A stretch of 64,000 nt of DNA from Nipponacmea schrenckii (lineage: Eukaryota; Mollusca; Gastropoda; Lottiidae): positions 2,060,208-2,124,207 of the forward strand of contig CM060203.1 of NCBI GenBank assembly GCA_030562195.1, read 5' to 3'. Numbering within the stretch: position 1 is the first letter of the stretch; every line of letters starts with the position of its first letter. The notes under the pieces are model-generated. The model saw nothing but the letters and a program-made list of their open reading frames with translations, was not told the DNA's origin and ran no database searches. The position numbers were made by a program, and so were the translations under genes. Of the stretch, positions 49,601 through 60,199 are shown piece by piece.

Positions 49601-52600
49601 TCATCAGCTTAAATTCGGCCCTGGCCCTCATTAAAAAAATGAACAGTTTTTTAAAACCAACCTCACCATTATTATTTTAAAAATTATTTTCAATGTCAGA
49701 TAAATTAATTCTCATAAATAGCTTTCTTTGAATTATACTTTTCTCCCAGATTTCACTGTATATTTTGTACAAGCCCAGTATAAAGTTTATATTGTTTTTA
49801 TTCCTTTCAAAGTTAACCTGAACGTCCAAACCTTCGCCTAAACTTAAACTTAAACAATAATGATAATATTGATGATGGAGACAAGTACAGTATCTTATGA
49901 CTGTCTAATTATCAGTGTTGTTGTTATTTAATTGTCTGCTAAATAATCTGACCAAGGATAATTACACAATAAAAATAAACTACACACCTTAAGGCCTAAA
50001 TATTCAATTAATTTTCAATATTCTATCATAATAGCTCAAGGCAGACTTGAAACAATCTTTATTTACTGTTTCTCAGCGTATTATTTGGCCTATTTGAACT
50101 CTAAAACTTTTGTGTCCACAAATTAAAGAAAGTTTTGAGTGAACTTTATTAGTGATTGGGGCTTCAAACGACATCGCAACTGCTAAAATCTCTTAGAATT
50201 CAATCAATCACTTGATTACGTTGACCTGATAGCACCTGAATGAAAATACTCCCAGTTTCTGGCAACAATTGGTCTGTGTGTTTGCTTGTATTTATTTCTG
50301 AAAACTGAAACAGATCTGAAAGGAGGTTATTACAGGCACCATAGGTAGAAAACTGATGCCTCGCCCAATCCTTATGGAAGTCTATCTTGGATTATTCCTA
50401 TAGAATGTAATATTGTAATTGTAGCACATCTCTCCTGCTAGAAAACTCTAGTGACAAAAAAAAGAAACAAACATCAAGCAAACTGGTTCCTTATTTCGTA
50501 ACTAAAAAACAAATTCAGGTGACCAATAAGACAGCAAGTCCCAAAGGGGAACAAGGTAGTTGCTTGAGAGTTCAGTTAAATTTTGTTAAGTTTTGAAAAA
50601 AAATCCTCACCCCCTTATCTCTAAGTTCATATTTCATGCATGGTTCAATAACATTGTTCATACTAATTAATTTTACATACCTCAGCCAGTGCTTACAGCT
50701 TATCAACTAACATTTTGATTCATCATTGTATCAGGAAATGAAATGAAATGAATGGAGTTTTACGTCCTACTCTTCTGCATCTTATGGGTTAATGAAGACG
50801 GCATTGTATCAGGAGGTATTTGTGGGTACAGGCAAAGTGAAGGGGGAATAAGAAAAAGCAGTATTCATTTCAAAATTACTTCCAGATTTAAATTTTTTAA
50901 AATGATAAAAAAATGATGATAAAGATAAACAAGTTAAGAAAATGTTTATGCATTAACAAGACTGGTTAATAGGGTAATTTAACTGAAGGGTAAATCCTTT
51001 GTTGTCTGAAGCATTACTAATTAAATAAATGCATTGTTTGATAGAAAAGTTCTGTCAAGGGAGTTAATGGGCCGTAAAGTGTTTTATTTGATCTACAGTC
51101 TTTAATCTTCGTGGACGATAATATATCAATCATTTATATTTTAACGCTTTATTCTGTTCTAATTTACCTTTTTTTCTTAACAGAGCTCTAAATTACTAGT
51201 AATTACCTGTTATTTTAACAGAGCTCTAAATTACTAGTAATTACCTGTTATTTTAACAGAGCTCTAAATTACTAGTAATTACCTGTTATTTTAACAGAGC
51301 TCTAAATTACTAGTTCTCATTCAACATCCAGTTTTGCTACTCACAGCAGTTGAAATCAATCTTTTCTTTTATTAAGTTGATTTTCATTCAAATTCTTCTG
51401 AATTGTGTTGAGTTTAGTTTAATTCTCACTTACTAATTCATTTTTAAGATAATTTCCATCAATTGTTTAAGATATTGACAAGTTCTGTACTTAAAAGACC
51501 TAACAATATAGAGTAATGTCCACACTCGTGTCATAGGAATTAAAGTATTACCTAGTTTTCATTGAAAAGCTCTATGAAAATTGATAGTGGGGCAGGGAAC
51601 ACTCATACTTTCATTACAGGACACTTGGTACCATTTTAAAACTGGATTGGTCATCATTGTAAACTTTTCAAAAAGTGTGAATAGTTAATATTGTGAATCT
51701 AGTATTTAATTTAAAGGTAATGATAAAAATATCGATTATACATGATTGGTTTCGTTTATTGATTCAAATGATGATGACAATGTCTAAATTTTTATATTTC
51801 TGTGTATTTTCAGGACGGCAGAGCCTCCTGGTGAGGACCAGATGGTTCTAGATGTCACCTATATAACAGAAAGGATCATTTGTAAGTACTAAATTTTTGT
51901 CAAAATCTATCCTGGTGACAAACAGATTCATCTGATGTTCAACCATGAAGGGCCAAACATCTTAAATGGATTGTAAAGGTTTTATTCAAAAAAAAAAGAA
52001 CATTTTTCAAAAACAAGAGAAACAGATTCAATTTTAATTAGAAGTCTGGTTCCTGCAATTCAAATAAAACTAGATGTTTTATGCCCCCAATATTGCAAAA
52101 TTTGTATATTTTGTAGCTATGTGTTTTGTATAATAGAAGTATTTTGTATATTTTGTAGCTATGAGTTTTGTATAATAGAAGTATTTTGTATATTTTGTAG
52201 CTATGTGTTTTGTATAATAGAAGTTTTTTTGTATATTTTGTAGCTATGCGTTTTGTATAATAGAAGTATTTTGTATATTTTGTAGCTATGTGTTTTGTAT
52301 CAGAAGGAAATGATCTAACATACAGATACAATCTGAAAGACGTAACGAAGATGTTAAGAACCAAACATCAGGATAACTATTATGTAAATATGTTTTTTTT
52401 TTCGTAGCGACAATTCGCATAAGATAGGAAGCTTGAAAGGATGTTAATAATAAAACCACAAATATGTTTTTGTGTCAATTAAGAATACTTTCAGAGCAAA
52501 AAATTTTTGAGCCAAGAGACTAGGCATTTAACGAGTTCCACAATTCCTAATTATTTCATTCTTGTTCCAAAAAAGGGCAGAAAAGAAGGTCTGAAATCTT

Positions 52601-55600
52601 GCCATAATAGGAAATTCATGTTTTCTATTACAGATTATTAACGTATCTGACAAGAGAAGTGACCTCACAAAGCTAAATCCACACGTCAAAGAATATGGCT
52701 GGCCTGAACACCTAGCGCCACCATTGGAACGATTATGTAGTATCTGTAAATCCATGGATTCGTGGTTGAACTCTGACCCCCAACATGTGGTCATCATCCA
52801 TTGTAAAGGCGGAAAAAGCAGAATTGCTAATGTTATCGCAGCATACATGCATTACAGTAGTATTTGTGCAAGGTAGGTGTTGTTAGATATAGAGATATTA
52901 TAGAATCAATCTCAATTTCAGCTATCTTGATCACTTTTCTTAATTATAATCTGATGTCTAGTTCTAATAGAAACCTACTAAAACTACAGAACTATATAGT
53001 AACCTCCAATGTGTTACTAATGCTTCCAAGATATAACCAATACTCTAACAATAACTGTGCTGTTAAGAGAGATACTGGAGTTACTGTGGTGATTAGTCTG
53101 AATTTAAACAAAGTGTTAGCTTTTTATGGAATTGTAGGAATACTCCTACTCATCAATATTCATTGATTCAGATAGCTCAAAATGAGATCTTCGAGTTTCT
53201 ACTATGACTGTTCAGATAGCTGAAATTGAGCTCTATCTGTTGGTAGAAATAAAAATATATATAACTCAGAAGGCTAGCTGGAATTGAGCTCTATCAATTG
53301 GTAAAATATATATAACTTAGAAGGATAGCTGAAATTAAGCTCTATTCACTTAAGTTAACATCCAGACAACTAAGGATTCAGAAGGTGTTTTGGCTTTGAT
53401 ATAGATAGGTAAAACTTGAGCTCCATCAGTTGGTTGAGTTAATATCAAGACAGTTGCATCATTGCAATCTATACACGCATATAGTATAAAGTTTCACACA
53501 TAAAAAATAAATCAATTCAACAAATCATTCTTCATTTCAATTACATAGTGACCTAGTTCACATGATTTGAAACTACAATATCTATCTAGTTGTATTGAAT
53601 ACTAGGTATAACTCTATTGAGTAACAATATACAACATTGTATTACAATTGATTGTATTATAATAACACTCATTGACTTACTGACACTCGGTTTGTCAACG
53701 ATTTGTTCAAATCTATGTAGTCTTTATGCCGAGTTGAATAAGACTTTCTCCTATTGACAATCATTGTCTTCAATACCATTCAATAAATGTAGAACTGGGC
53801 CATTAAAATTCTTGCTGACCCAGCAACTTATAGTGATTGAACTTAAATGTGTTGGATTTTTGACTGGTGACTAATTTTCAGTCGATTTTCTTGGGTCAAA
53901 AGGGCCATTAACATGATAGAGATGTTTGTAGTGGACAGTATTGACCTGTGATTGAGCTAATTTCTAAATCTTGATCTGGAAAATTAATAATTTTTGTGGA
54001 ATTTGAAAGAAATGATCATTACCTGCTAGTATTTTGATGATTAGATAAAAGGGAATTTTAATATGAAAAGGTGTGCTTTTATAGTAATGTGATGTTTTTT
54101 TGAGAATACAGAATCCATTCTCTGGTTTGTTGGAACCAAATTTGGAATGGTTTTTCTTGTTAATCAGCTGTTGGTCAAAGGGAAATAACTACATTATTTC
54201 TTAATCTTTTTTATTTCGAAGATTTTTCATAAAGAATGTCAATTCTAAGCAACTGTTTATCACTCATTCGCTATTTTTGGCATTGGAAACACTTGATCAA
54301 TTTATGAGTTTCTGTGATTGTGATTTCATTTACTCTGGCACCTTATCTGGAAAGCTTTTAACTTAAGTTTAGTTTTTTGTGTCATCTCGCTGATCAATCA
54401 CTAAGATCAATTTTGAATTGAGTTTTATTATCCAATCAGATTCCATATAGCCCTAGTAAGAAATTTCTGTTAGATGAAAAATGATAAGATATACATGACA
54501 ATATATCAGAATGGATAAAACTTAATAGTAATTCAACTCCATTTGGATTTGTCATTTTCTCTCCAATTTTCTTTTTATAATCTGATAACTTATTTTCTGC
54601 TATTTAGAAATTTCTGACGTTTTTTTTATATTTGAATTTTCCTGTAAAGAGTTGTGAAATACCTTACAATACGTCCAATCTTTATCAGTTGGTCAACATG
54701 AGTTTACCTAGTTAACATTGTGTTTTATATATTTTCAGTGCTGACGGAGCGTTAGATAGATTTGCTATGAAACGTTTTTACGATGATAAACTTGGAGGTT
54801 TACCTCAACCATCTCAACGAAGGTAAGTCTTGCTTTATATTTTATTGATTTAAGTGCTCCTTAGAGCAATTTAGGTGAAAATTGTTTTGCCTTTATAATG
54901 CTCTTTCTGACATATATTTTCAAATATGTTAATTATATATATATTATATTAACTGGTTATAAGACATATAGAAAAAGGCCTAGGTTAAAGAAACACAAGA
55001 TATATGTATAAACATTGAGTTAATAAATGTTAGAAATAGTATATCTATATATCTAGTGCTTCTTTATAATACCAGGTATTATATATATTTTGTGTTATTT
55101 ATTTATTTTTTTATATATTTTAGATATGTCAATTATTTTGCTGGATTATTATCGGGTGCAATTAAAATCAACAGTAATGCTTTATTTCTCCACCATATTG
55201 TAATCCATGGGGTACCTAACTTTGATACCCGAGGGGGATGTCGGCCCTTTATTAAAGTCTACCAAGGAATGCAACCCATCTTCACTTCAGGAATTTAGTA
55301 AGTTTAATTTTATTTTAAGCACAAACCGGAATTGATAAACGCCAACAAAATGAAATGATTCAGAAATAATCAATGTCATGGCATATTTGGAGTCAAAAAA
55401 ACATGCACATATCAGAGTTAACAGATTATCTGCAAAACATGATAAACCCTGATATCTTCATGTTTTTTAATTTGAATGGAATATTTACTATGTAAATATA
55501 CCTGTTAATTAGAAAGGGAGATAACTCTATTTATGTAATGGCTATTTACAATTTATTGGAATGGTATGTTTAACTATTAGGAACTTTGTTAAAAAGCATG

Positions 55601-58600
55601 ATTTTATTGGAAATGTAAATATGTGGATAAACAAGACTCCACTGTATTAACTTCTAAAACCTGCTGTTGGATTTATATTCTGAAATTTTAAATATTTAAA
55701 TAACTTATGACTTATTTAAATGAGTTACCCAAACAAATCACTTTGGCCTTGTGGATAAAAATATGAAAATCAAAGTACCTGAAAATATTTTTATTTCAAG
55801 TTCAAATAAACAAATTATCTCCCTTCAGATAGCTTTTTCTACTCTCTACATATTACAAATTTATTAGATAGGAAAAAAGTAAATTTTCTAAATTCTCTTA
55901 AGTATAGATTTACTGTACCTCCAAGGCCGATGTTTCAAAAAATATCAAAAACATTGATTTTTCATAATTCATCTATTATCATCAACTTGACTTCAGATAG
56001 ATTACAAAGATCATCCTTATCCTGTTCCCTAGATTTCTAAAATCTTCTATACAATTTCGTTTGTGATTACAAAGTCATGTTATTAAGAAAATTTGGCACA
56101 TCTTTGATTTCAGAAATAACTTGAATTTTTTTCTCTGCCAAAACATCGACGCAACTTGTGTGGTGCCGTTTAGAAAATGTAAAATAAGAATCAAAGAAAT
56201 TGAATATATTAGCTAACAAAGTTATTGGGTGGTGTTTTTGGCCGTTATCATATAATCAAAAAAACTGTCAAGTAATTTGAGATATTTATATTTTTAGTCT
56301 GATAAAATTTATCTTAAATTTGAAATAAAAAATGGCAAAATTAAATTTCAGTGTTATTCCTGGATATAGTATAAGATGATCTCGCGTTACAAATACATCT
56401 TATTTCTAACTTAATAGTCCTTTCAATCTGGATACCATTCAGAAATATTTAAAAAAACTCTTTCTTACTTTCCTAAACATCTGCCCCAAATGCCCTGCTC
56501 CTTCCCCCACCACCAACCAACACTCCACCTAATTTCAACCTTGGTTAGCAGACACAGTAAGTGAGACTTTATATAAACAACCAGACCTGAATTAAGATGA
56601 AGGAGATCTTCAGTTACCTTGGTTATCAAGCTACGGTGCCCAAATACCCCTAGCAAAAAATACCTACACTCTATCCTGAGAGAGGATACCACCCTGTGTA
56701 ATCTACCAAGTCTATTTTTATCTATGAGTCCAAGCCAGTTGAATAGTGGGCCTAGTCAGATAGTTGATTTTATCAGTCCTTCCAAGCAACTGAACATAAA
56801 GAATTCCCCCAACCCTCATTATAGTCTGCCCCCTTATAGTCTTCCCCTTAGGGTCTACATCCCTTATGGTCTGTCCCCCCTATTGTTTGCCCCCCTCATG
56901 GTCTACATCCCTATAGTCTGTCCCCCCTCAAGGAGTGTATACTGACTGTGATACTGTAGGCAAGTAGTTAATTTTTATGACCATATGATATACCTTACCC
57001 TAATACAATATTCTTCTAGTAACCATGGTGATCTGATATCAGTAATCGGTGCCATATATTCTACACCTACTCTCTACCACCTTTCTTTAATTTGACGCCA
57101 ACCAGAAAAAAACATGGCAAGATGAAAAACTTGACTTCTAGAGAAAAGTAATTTAGAGAATTAAAAGCATGATAAATGATGTAAAACAGCTACTTGAGGA
57201 AAAATAATATTATGAAACGATAATAACATGCAAACAAATAAAATAAATTCCTTTTTACCTGGCATTCTTTCTGGTTCCATCATATTCCATCCAGGGTTCC
57301 TGTGAAATTGTAATTATTAAATTGAAAGACAAAGTTAGTTACCTTAAATAAAAGTTAAATTTCTACTAAAAAATACCGAATAATATAGACCTACCTTATA
57401 TATATATTAGTTGTGTTGTCTATCTATAAGGGAATACACTTAGAAATAAAAATACCAGCATGACCATTGGAGAAGCTAATGATACAGTAGCCAATGATAC
57501 AAATCCGCACCCTGTTGTCAATCTGACATCAGAGAATTAAGGTTATGACATCATATTTTGACTTCAACTCTAAAGGAGCATCCAAACAGCCATTAATTAT
57601 ACTCTAAGGCTAGAAATTAATGCGTCAACAAATTAATGCGACGTGGGGTATAGAGACTAAAATGCGAGTATAAATTAATGCGATCTACAATAGGTGTCGC
57701 ATTTTTTAATATCATTAAAATTTTAAAGTTATTAATGAATGAAGACATGAACAATGATCAAGCTTCTATCCTTTGTTTTTTTTAAAAGTCATTGATTGCT
57801 AATCAGCTTCAAATTTAGAGATAATTACCTAATTACTTAATCCCGCCCGGTCTCAATTTAAATACTTGACTCATTCTACCTATTGTCCATCAGTTGATTT
57901 TATCTTTAAGTAGTCAAGCGTTGAAAATCTTTTGTTTTAAAAGTCATTGATTACTAATCAGCTTCAAATTTAGAGATAATTACCTAATAACTTAATCCCA
58001 CCCGGTCTCAATTTAAATAATATATAACGATGTTCACTAATGTCAGCCATATTTGAACTCCATAAAATTCACTTGAAAATATGTATTTAAAAATGCAGAA
58101 ACAAATTAATGCGAACCCGGATAGGTCGCATTTAATGCATTAATTTCTATCTCGCAATAATTTGTAGCCTTACAGTATATTCTAAAACAATATTTGAGTG
58201 AAAAATATATTAAAATGTATGTTTTTAATTCATTCAACCAACTGGCTATCCATCCATTCATTCATTCATTCATTCATTCATTCATTCATCCATCTTTCCA
58301 TCCATCCATCTATCTATCTATCCATCTATCTATCTATCTATCCATCCATCTATCCATCCATCTATCTTCCATCCATCTATCCATCCATCTATCCATCCAT
58401 CTATCTATCCATCTATCTATCCATCTTTCCATCCATCTATCTATCCATCCATCTATCCATCCATCCATCTATCCTCCATCCATCCATTCATCCATCCATT
58501 ATCCCTCCATCATCCCTCCCTCCCTCCCTCCATCTCCAAATTTTTTCAAATTTAACCCCAGGGCCTTATTCTTCAAAACTAAAATCAAGATTGTAAGAAA

Positions 58601-58931
58601 TACAGCAATCTGATTGGAATCAGATGACTGGAACTCTTAAATCATCTGAAGTTAAATTTTCAAAAACAAGGCGCTTAGTTGCTGCCAATATTTAAAGACT
58701 AAAAATTTTTATTTTATTTTTTTTGCAGTAATGTGTCTGACAACATGCAGAAAGTCTGTATCTCAATATCTCCTGGAATTCCGCTACGAGGGGATATTCT
58801 CATCAAGTGCTACCATAAAAAAGTTCGGACGGGACAACGAGAAGTCATGTGGGGGTGTCAATTCCACACTTGTGCCATCTCTGACTATAATCTGGTTTTC
58901 TCCAAACAGGAATTAGATGATGCATTTAATG
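43471..58931 (+). CDS. Tensin-like protein, partial (nine exons, 3' end outside window)
   Basis: Nine exons join in phase: 43471-43641, 46191-46235, 48627-48688, 51814-51881, 52286-52383, 52634-52872, 54739-54822, 55124-55297 and 58729-58931. They total 1144 coding bases (381 codons plus one base). The product has a leader of about 100 residues. A PTEN/tensin phosphatase domain starts near [11 protein letters not shown] (about residues 104-114) and includes the loop HCKGGKSR at 204-211. The C2 domain starts near residue 256. Tensins link integrin adhesions to actin; vertebrate members end in SH2 and PTB domains (family knowledge), and those exons must lie to the right. Wording such as [20 protein letters not shown] and [14 protein letters not shown] identifies tensin rather than PTEN, auxilin or TPTE. 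Which vertebrate paralogue is closest cannot be settled here; invertebrates often have a single tensin. Confidence 0.93.
44440..44635 (+). mobile_element. SINE-A copy in tensin intron 1
   Basis: Contains gacctgtgtgctacaaacgt, taaaagatcccttgacag, ttttcctcatggcgtacttc and tcttcatcagcccaatcgg, ending acatttcatttc. Diverged, head missing. Same orientation as the gene. Confidence 0.75.
45080..45235 (+). mobile_element. SINE-B copy in tensin intron 1
   Basis: Reads gaataatctgggaaagttca, atgccaagaggtttggacaa, ggaccagctggtagaaagg, atgtgaacctaaatgttatc, cttgtaaaatatagttgttt. This gives an intact view of the joint that the MITE broke at 40755. Confidence 0.85.
46191..46235 (+). CDS. Tensin exon 2
   Basis: A 45-bp exon between tatttttcag and gtaagt, phase 0 at both ends. 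It encodes [15 protein letters not shown], residues 58-72 of the short form. Being symmetric and phase 0, it could be skipped or joined from alternative first exons without a frameshift. No domain; part of the variable leader. Confidence 0.75.
48627..48688 (+). CDS. Tensin exon 3
   Basis: A 62-bp exon between atatttcag and ag|gtaagg, entering in phase 0 and leaving in phase 2. It encodes [20 protein letters not shown] plus a split Arg (residues 73-93). Serine-rich linker just before the phosphatase domain. Confidence 0.85.
48835..49058 (+). mobile_element. SINE-A copy in tensin intron 3
   Basis: A remnant of the tRNA-like head (gttcaatccg) is followed by gacagttggaaataacaaaa, agagtaggttaatgcggctg, tcctgg and gctcattgcacacagcattg. 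The tail is degraded (cttcattcacctgtcaggta, cagaagagtagg). Same orientation as the gene. Confidence 0.8.
49111..49230. repeat. Two-copy tandem duplication, ~58 bp
   Basis: Agagatatgt...gtgtgatcagaacc...taatgggcgttg...ccccagatgtt occurs twice (about 49112 and 49170). Intronic. Confidence 0.85.
50736..50801 (-). mobile_element. Short 5'-truncated SINE-A with 12-bp target duplication
   Basis: Only 66 bp of SINE-A 3' end (minus strand: ...cttcattaacccataagatg, cagaagagtaggacgtaaaa, ctccattcatttcatttcat), flanked by an exact direct repeat, cattgtatcagg, at 50724-50735 and 50802-50813. A target-site duplication with 5' truncation is the hallmark of LINE-driven insertion. The tail sequence is close to consensus, so the insertion looks recent. 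Confidence 0.92.
51171..51313. repeat. 38-bp tandem repeat, nearly four copies
   Basis: Cagagctctaaattactagt followed by aattacctgttattttaa; starts at 51181, 51219, 51257 and 51295, with no mismatch seen. Intronic. Confidence 0.95.
51814..51881 (+). CDS. Tensin exon 4, start of phosphatase domain
   Basis: A 68-bp exon between tgtattttcag and t|gtaagt, entering in phase 2 and leaving in phase 1. It encodes (R)[22 protein letters not shown]. The [11 protein letters not shown] segment is the typical first strand of the tensin phosphatase domain (compare LDLTYVTERI in vertebrate tensins). Confidence 0.92.
52101..52300 (+). repeat. 42-bp tandem repeat that copies a splice acceptor
   Basis: Five units of tattttgtagctatgtgttt + tgtataatagaagtattttg + ta, with TAG ends at 52116, 52158, 52200, 52243 and 52285 (spacing 42, 42, 43, 42). 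The last unit is the real acceptor and first 15 bases of tensin exon 5. The four upstream units repeat both the acceptor (ttttgtag) and the exon start (ctatgtgttttgta), but then read taatag. Splicing to any of them would give an in-frame stop after about five codons. Confidence 0.95.
52286..52383 (+). CDS. Tensin exon 5, phosphatase domain
   Basis: A 98-bp exon after the acceptor ttttgtag, entering in phase 1 and ending at tat|gtaaat, phase 0. It encodes (S)[19 protein letters not shown] then [13 protein letters not shown]. This matches the tensin pattern of a helix with NLREVAQMLKSKH and the strand beginning NYLLFNLSE. The acceptor choice is fixed by the need for an open frame: the four upstream look-alikes all lead to TAA. 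Confidence 0.9.
52634..52872 (+). CDS. Tensin exon 6, catalytic loop
   Basis: A 239-bp exon between ttctattacag and ag|gtaggt, entering in phase 0 and leaving in phase 2 (residues 149-227). It encodes the WPD-like segment [10 protein letters not shown] (169-178) and the P-loop [10 protein letters not shown] (204-213). Cys205 (bases 52802-52804) and Arg211 (52820-52822) preserve CX5R. Lys206 and Lys209 match the two P-loop lysines of PTEN (HCKAGKGR). In vertebrate tensin-1 the Cys is replaced by Asn. The position of the general acid Asp in PTEN is Glu here (Glu173). Residues after the Arg are Ile-Ala rather than Thr-Gly. So the loop could be catalytic, but that is not certain. Confidence 0.95.
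53165..53440. repeat. Diverged tandem repeat (gatagctgaaattgagctctatc)
   Basis: Four or five units share agatagctgaaattgagctc and tatcngttggtaaa, spaced roughly 45-80 bp. Intronic. Confidence 0.7.
53441..54738 (+). other. Remainder of tensin intron 6
   Basis: AT-rich intron sequence ending at the acceptor tattttcag. Nothing else recognised. Confidence 0.6.
54739..54822 (+). CDS. Tensin exon 7, end of phosphatase domain
   Basis: An 84-bp exon between tatattttcag and ag|gtaagt, phase 2 at both ends. It encodes (S)[17 protein letters not shown] then [10 protein letters not shown]. The [14 protein letters not shown] and QPSQRRY words are characteristic of tensins and mark the helix leading into the C2 domain. 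Confidence 0.95.
55124..55297 (+). CDS. Tensin exon 8, C2 domain first half
   Basis: A 174-bp exon between tatattttag and ta|gtaagt, phase 2 at both ends. It encodes the start of the PTEN-type C2 domain: [54 protein letters not shown]. Very close in wording to vertebrate tensins (YFSGLLSGSIKMN..LFLHH). PTEN-type C2 domains bind membranes without needing calcium (family knowledge). Confidence 0.95.
56818..56937. repeat. C-rich tandem repeat
   Basis: Units of tatagtctgcccccctta/tatggtctacatccc, about 17-19 bp, repeat six or seven times. A plus-strand open frame through it ([17 protein letters not shown]...) is a repeat artefact. Confidence 0.85.
57602..58175. mobile_element. TA-inserting MITE (family E), copy 2, with internal duplication
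   Basis: The reverse-strand relative of 40756-41171: the right end reads inward CTGTAAGGCTACAAATTATT, the left end CTCTAAGGCTAGAAATTAATG. TA flanks it at 57600-57601 and 58176-58177. It is longer (574 bp). One reason is that the interior segment ctaatcagcttcaaatttag + agataattacctaat...cggtctcaatttaaat occurs twice (about 57797-57862 and 57953-58018). The ATTAATGCG words recur near both ends. Non-coding. Confidence 0.88.
58248..58537. repeat. (CATY)n / (TATC)n microsatellite
   Basis: Nearly 290 bp of cattcatt, ccatccat, ctatctat and ccctccct tetranucleotides. Open frames through it (Ser-Ile-His repeats) are artefacts. It lies about 190 bp before the exon 9 acceptor. Confidence 0.97.
58729..58931 (+). 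CDS. Tensin exon 9, C2 domain second part (last exon in window)
   Basis: A 203-bp exon between ttttttgcag and g|gtaagt, entering in phase 2 and leaving in phase 1 (residues 314-381). It encodes (Y)[53 protein letters not shown] and LDDAFN. These match the C2 strands of vertebrate tensins (LLKGDILLKCYHKK, VQFHTCAIHD, LDDAF). The next exon should enter in phase 1 and begin with a DxRFPxxxxVEFVF-type segment. I could not find it before 64000. Confidence 0.95.
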
Positions 58932-59472
58932 GTAAGTTGAGTTTTATTTAAAAAAACATCTCCATATTTTCACATCATATGAATAATAAATCGTGAAACT
59001 CTAAAATGATAGGAAGTCAAGTTTTTGAGGGTATGAATGTTCTTCAGGGAAATGATCAGCATCTTAGAGCATGGTGTTCTTCAATGACTTCAAACTTCCA
59101 CACACACTGAAAATAGAATTTACATGATTGAATTGAAGAACTATAGAAGGAAAGAGGGAGTGAATAAATGAATGAGTTATTTTGTTTATCCATGTACAAA
59201 TATGTTAAAGAGTATTTTGTGAATTTAATCTGATCAGTGGGAGTACATGTAGGAGTGTATGATGAATGAATAAATTATAGAATGAATGAATAAATAAGTG
59301 AATAAGTATTTTATACACGATAAGCTGAAAATAACATTCATTCTGTCCGTGAAAAATTGGGAGAAATTGAAAGAATTCATCAAAAAGAAAGAATGAATGA
59401 GTCCTTGTTTATAGATGTTTGGTTGACATGACTTTGACCTGTGTTAGAATAATCTAAGATTTAAAAACAGGT

Positions 59473-59690
59473 TCCTATCTGTTATAGTGATATCTGTAAT
59501 AGTGATATCTGTTATAGTGATATCTGTTTCCTATCTGTTATAGTGATATCTGTTATAGTTCCTATCTGTTAAAGTGATATTTGTTAAAGTGATATCTGTT
59601 ATAGTGATATCTGTTATAGTGATATCTGTTAAAGTGATATCTGTTTTAGTGATATCTGTTATAGTGATATCTGTTATAGCGATATCTGTA
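59473..59690. repeat. 15-bp tandem repeat (gttatagtgatatct)
   Basis: About 13 units with small changes (gttaaagtgatatct, gttatagcgatatct) and two interruptions containing ttcctatct. Intronic. Confidence 0.93.
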
Positions 59691-60158
59691 TAATGAATGT
59701 TTATGAATGTATGCAGGCATGAATATTACAGATATCAGGTATAAATAGTATATTTATATAGGTGTTATATTCTATTAACTTTACCTGTAATATTCAGATC
59801 ACATTTTACACCTGGATGACCTTCTTGCAGGTGAAAAGGTTATAAATACACAGTGCATATCAACACATCTTACAAAACATACAAATATAACATTGTAGTA
59901 CATTTTTTAATTTTCTACTTGCTGAAAAAAAAGGGCCAAAATTTTATTGGTCAATTTGAGAATGTACATCTGAACTGTCTAAAACTAGAAGCAGAGGCAA
60001 TCAGAAATTCTTGAAAAAGAATAATAAAAAAAAATCCTAATGGATATTTTTATTGACAATATTGACACCATTTCAAAAGGCTCTTTATTAAAACCTACTA
60101 GCAGCACCATAGAAATTGATTACTATAGAATTAGACAATCATGGAGGATGGATTGATC

Positions 60159-60199
60159 ACTCCCTAATAATAATATTAACATACCTTATATATATATCA
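60159..60199. repeat. 41-bp exact direct repeat, copy 1
   Basis: Actccctaataataatatta + acataccttatatatatatca, identical to 60714-60754. It may mark a dispersed element of unknown type. Confidence 0.85.

Larger units (their letters stand above)
55298..58728 (+). other. Tensin intron 8, with repeats
   Basis: A 3.4-kb GT-AG intron ending in tttttttgcag. It holds a C-rich tandem repeat, a MITE (57602-58175) and a large tetranucleotide microsatellite close to the acceptor. Confidence 0.85.

Noticed and set aside
52038..52364. 108-residue minus-strand frame with [14 protein letters not shown] repeats
   Set aside because: It is a translation of the 42-bp acceptor repeat on the wrong strand.
52528..52848. 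106-residue minus-strand open frame
   Set aside because: It is the shadow of tensin exon 6, whose plus-strand translation is unmistakable.
52864..53166. 100-residue plus-strand open frame
   Set aside because: It is read-through past the donor of exon 6 into the intron, with no domain and no conserved wording.
58194..58613. Two overlapping Ser-Ile-His-rich open frames of 130-140 residues
   Set aside because: Direct translation of the tetranucleotide microsatellite inside tensin intron 8.
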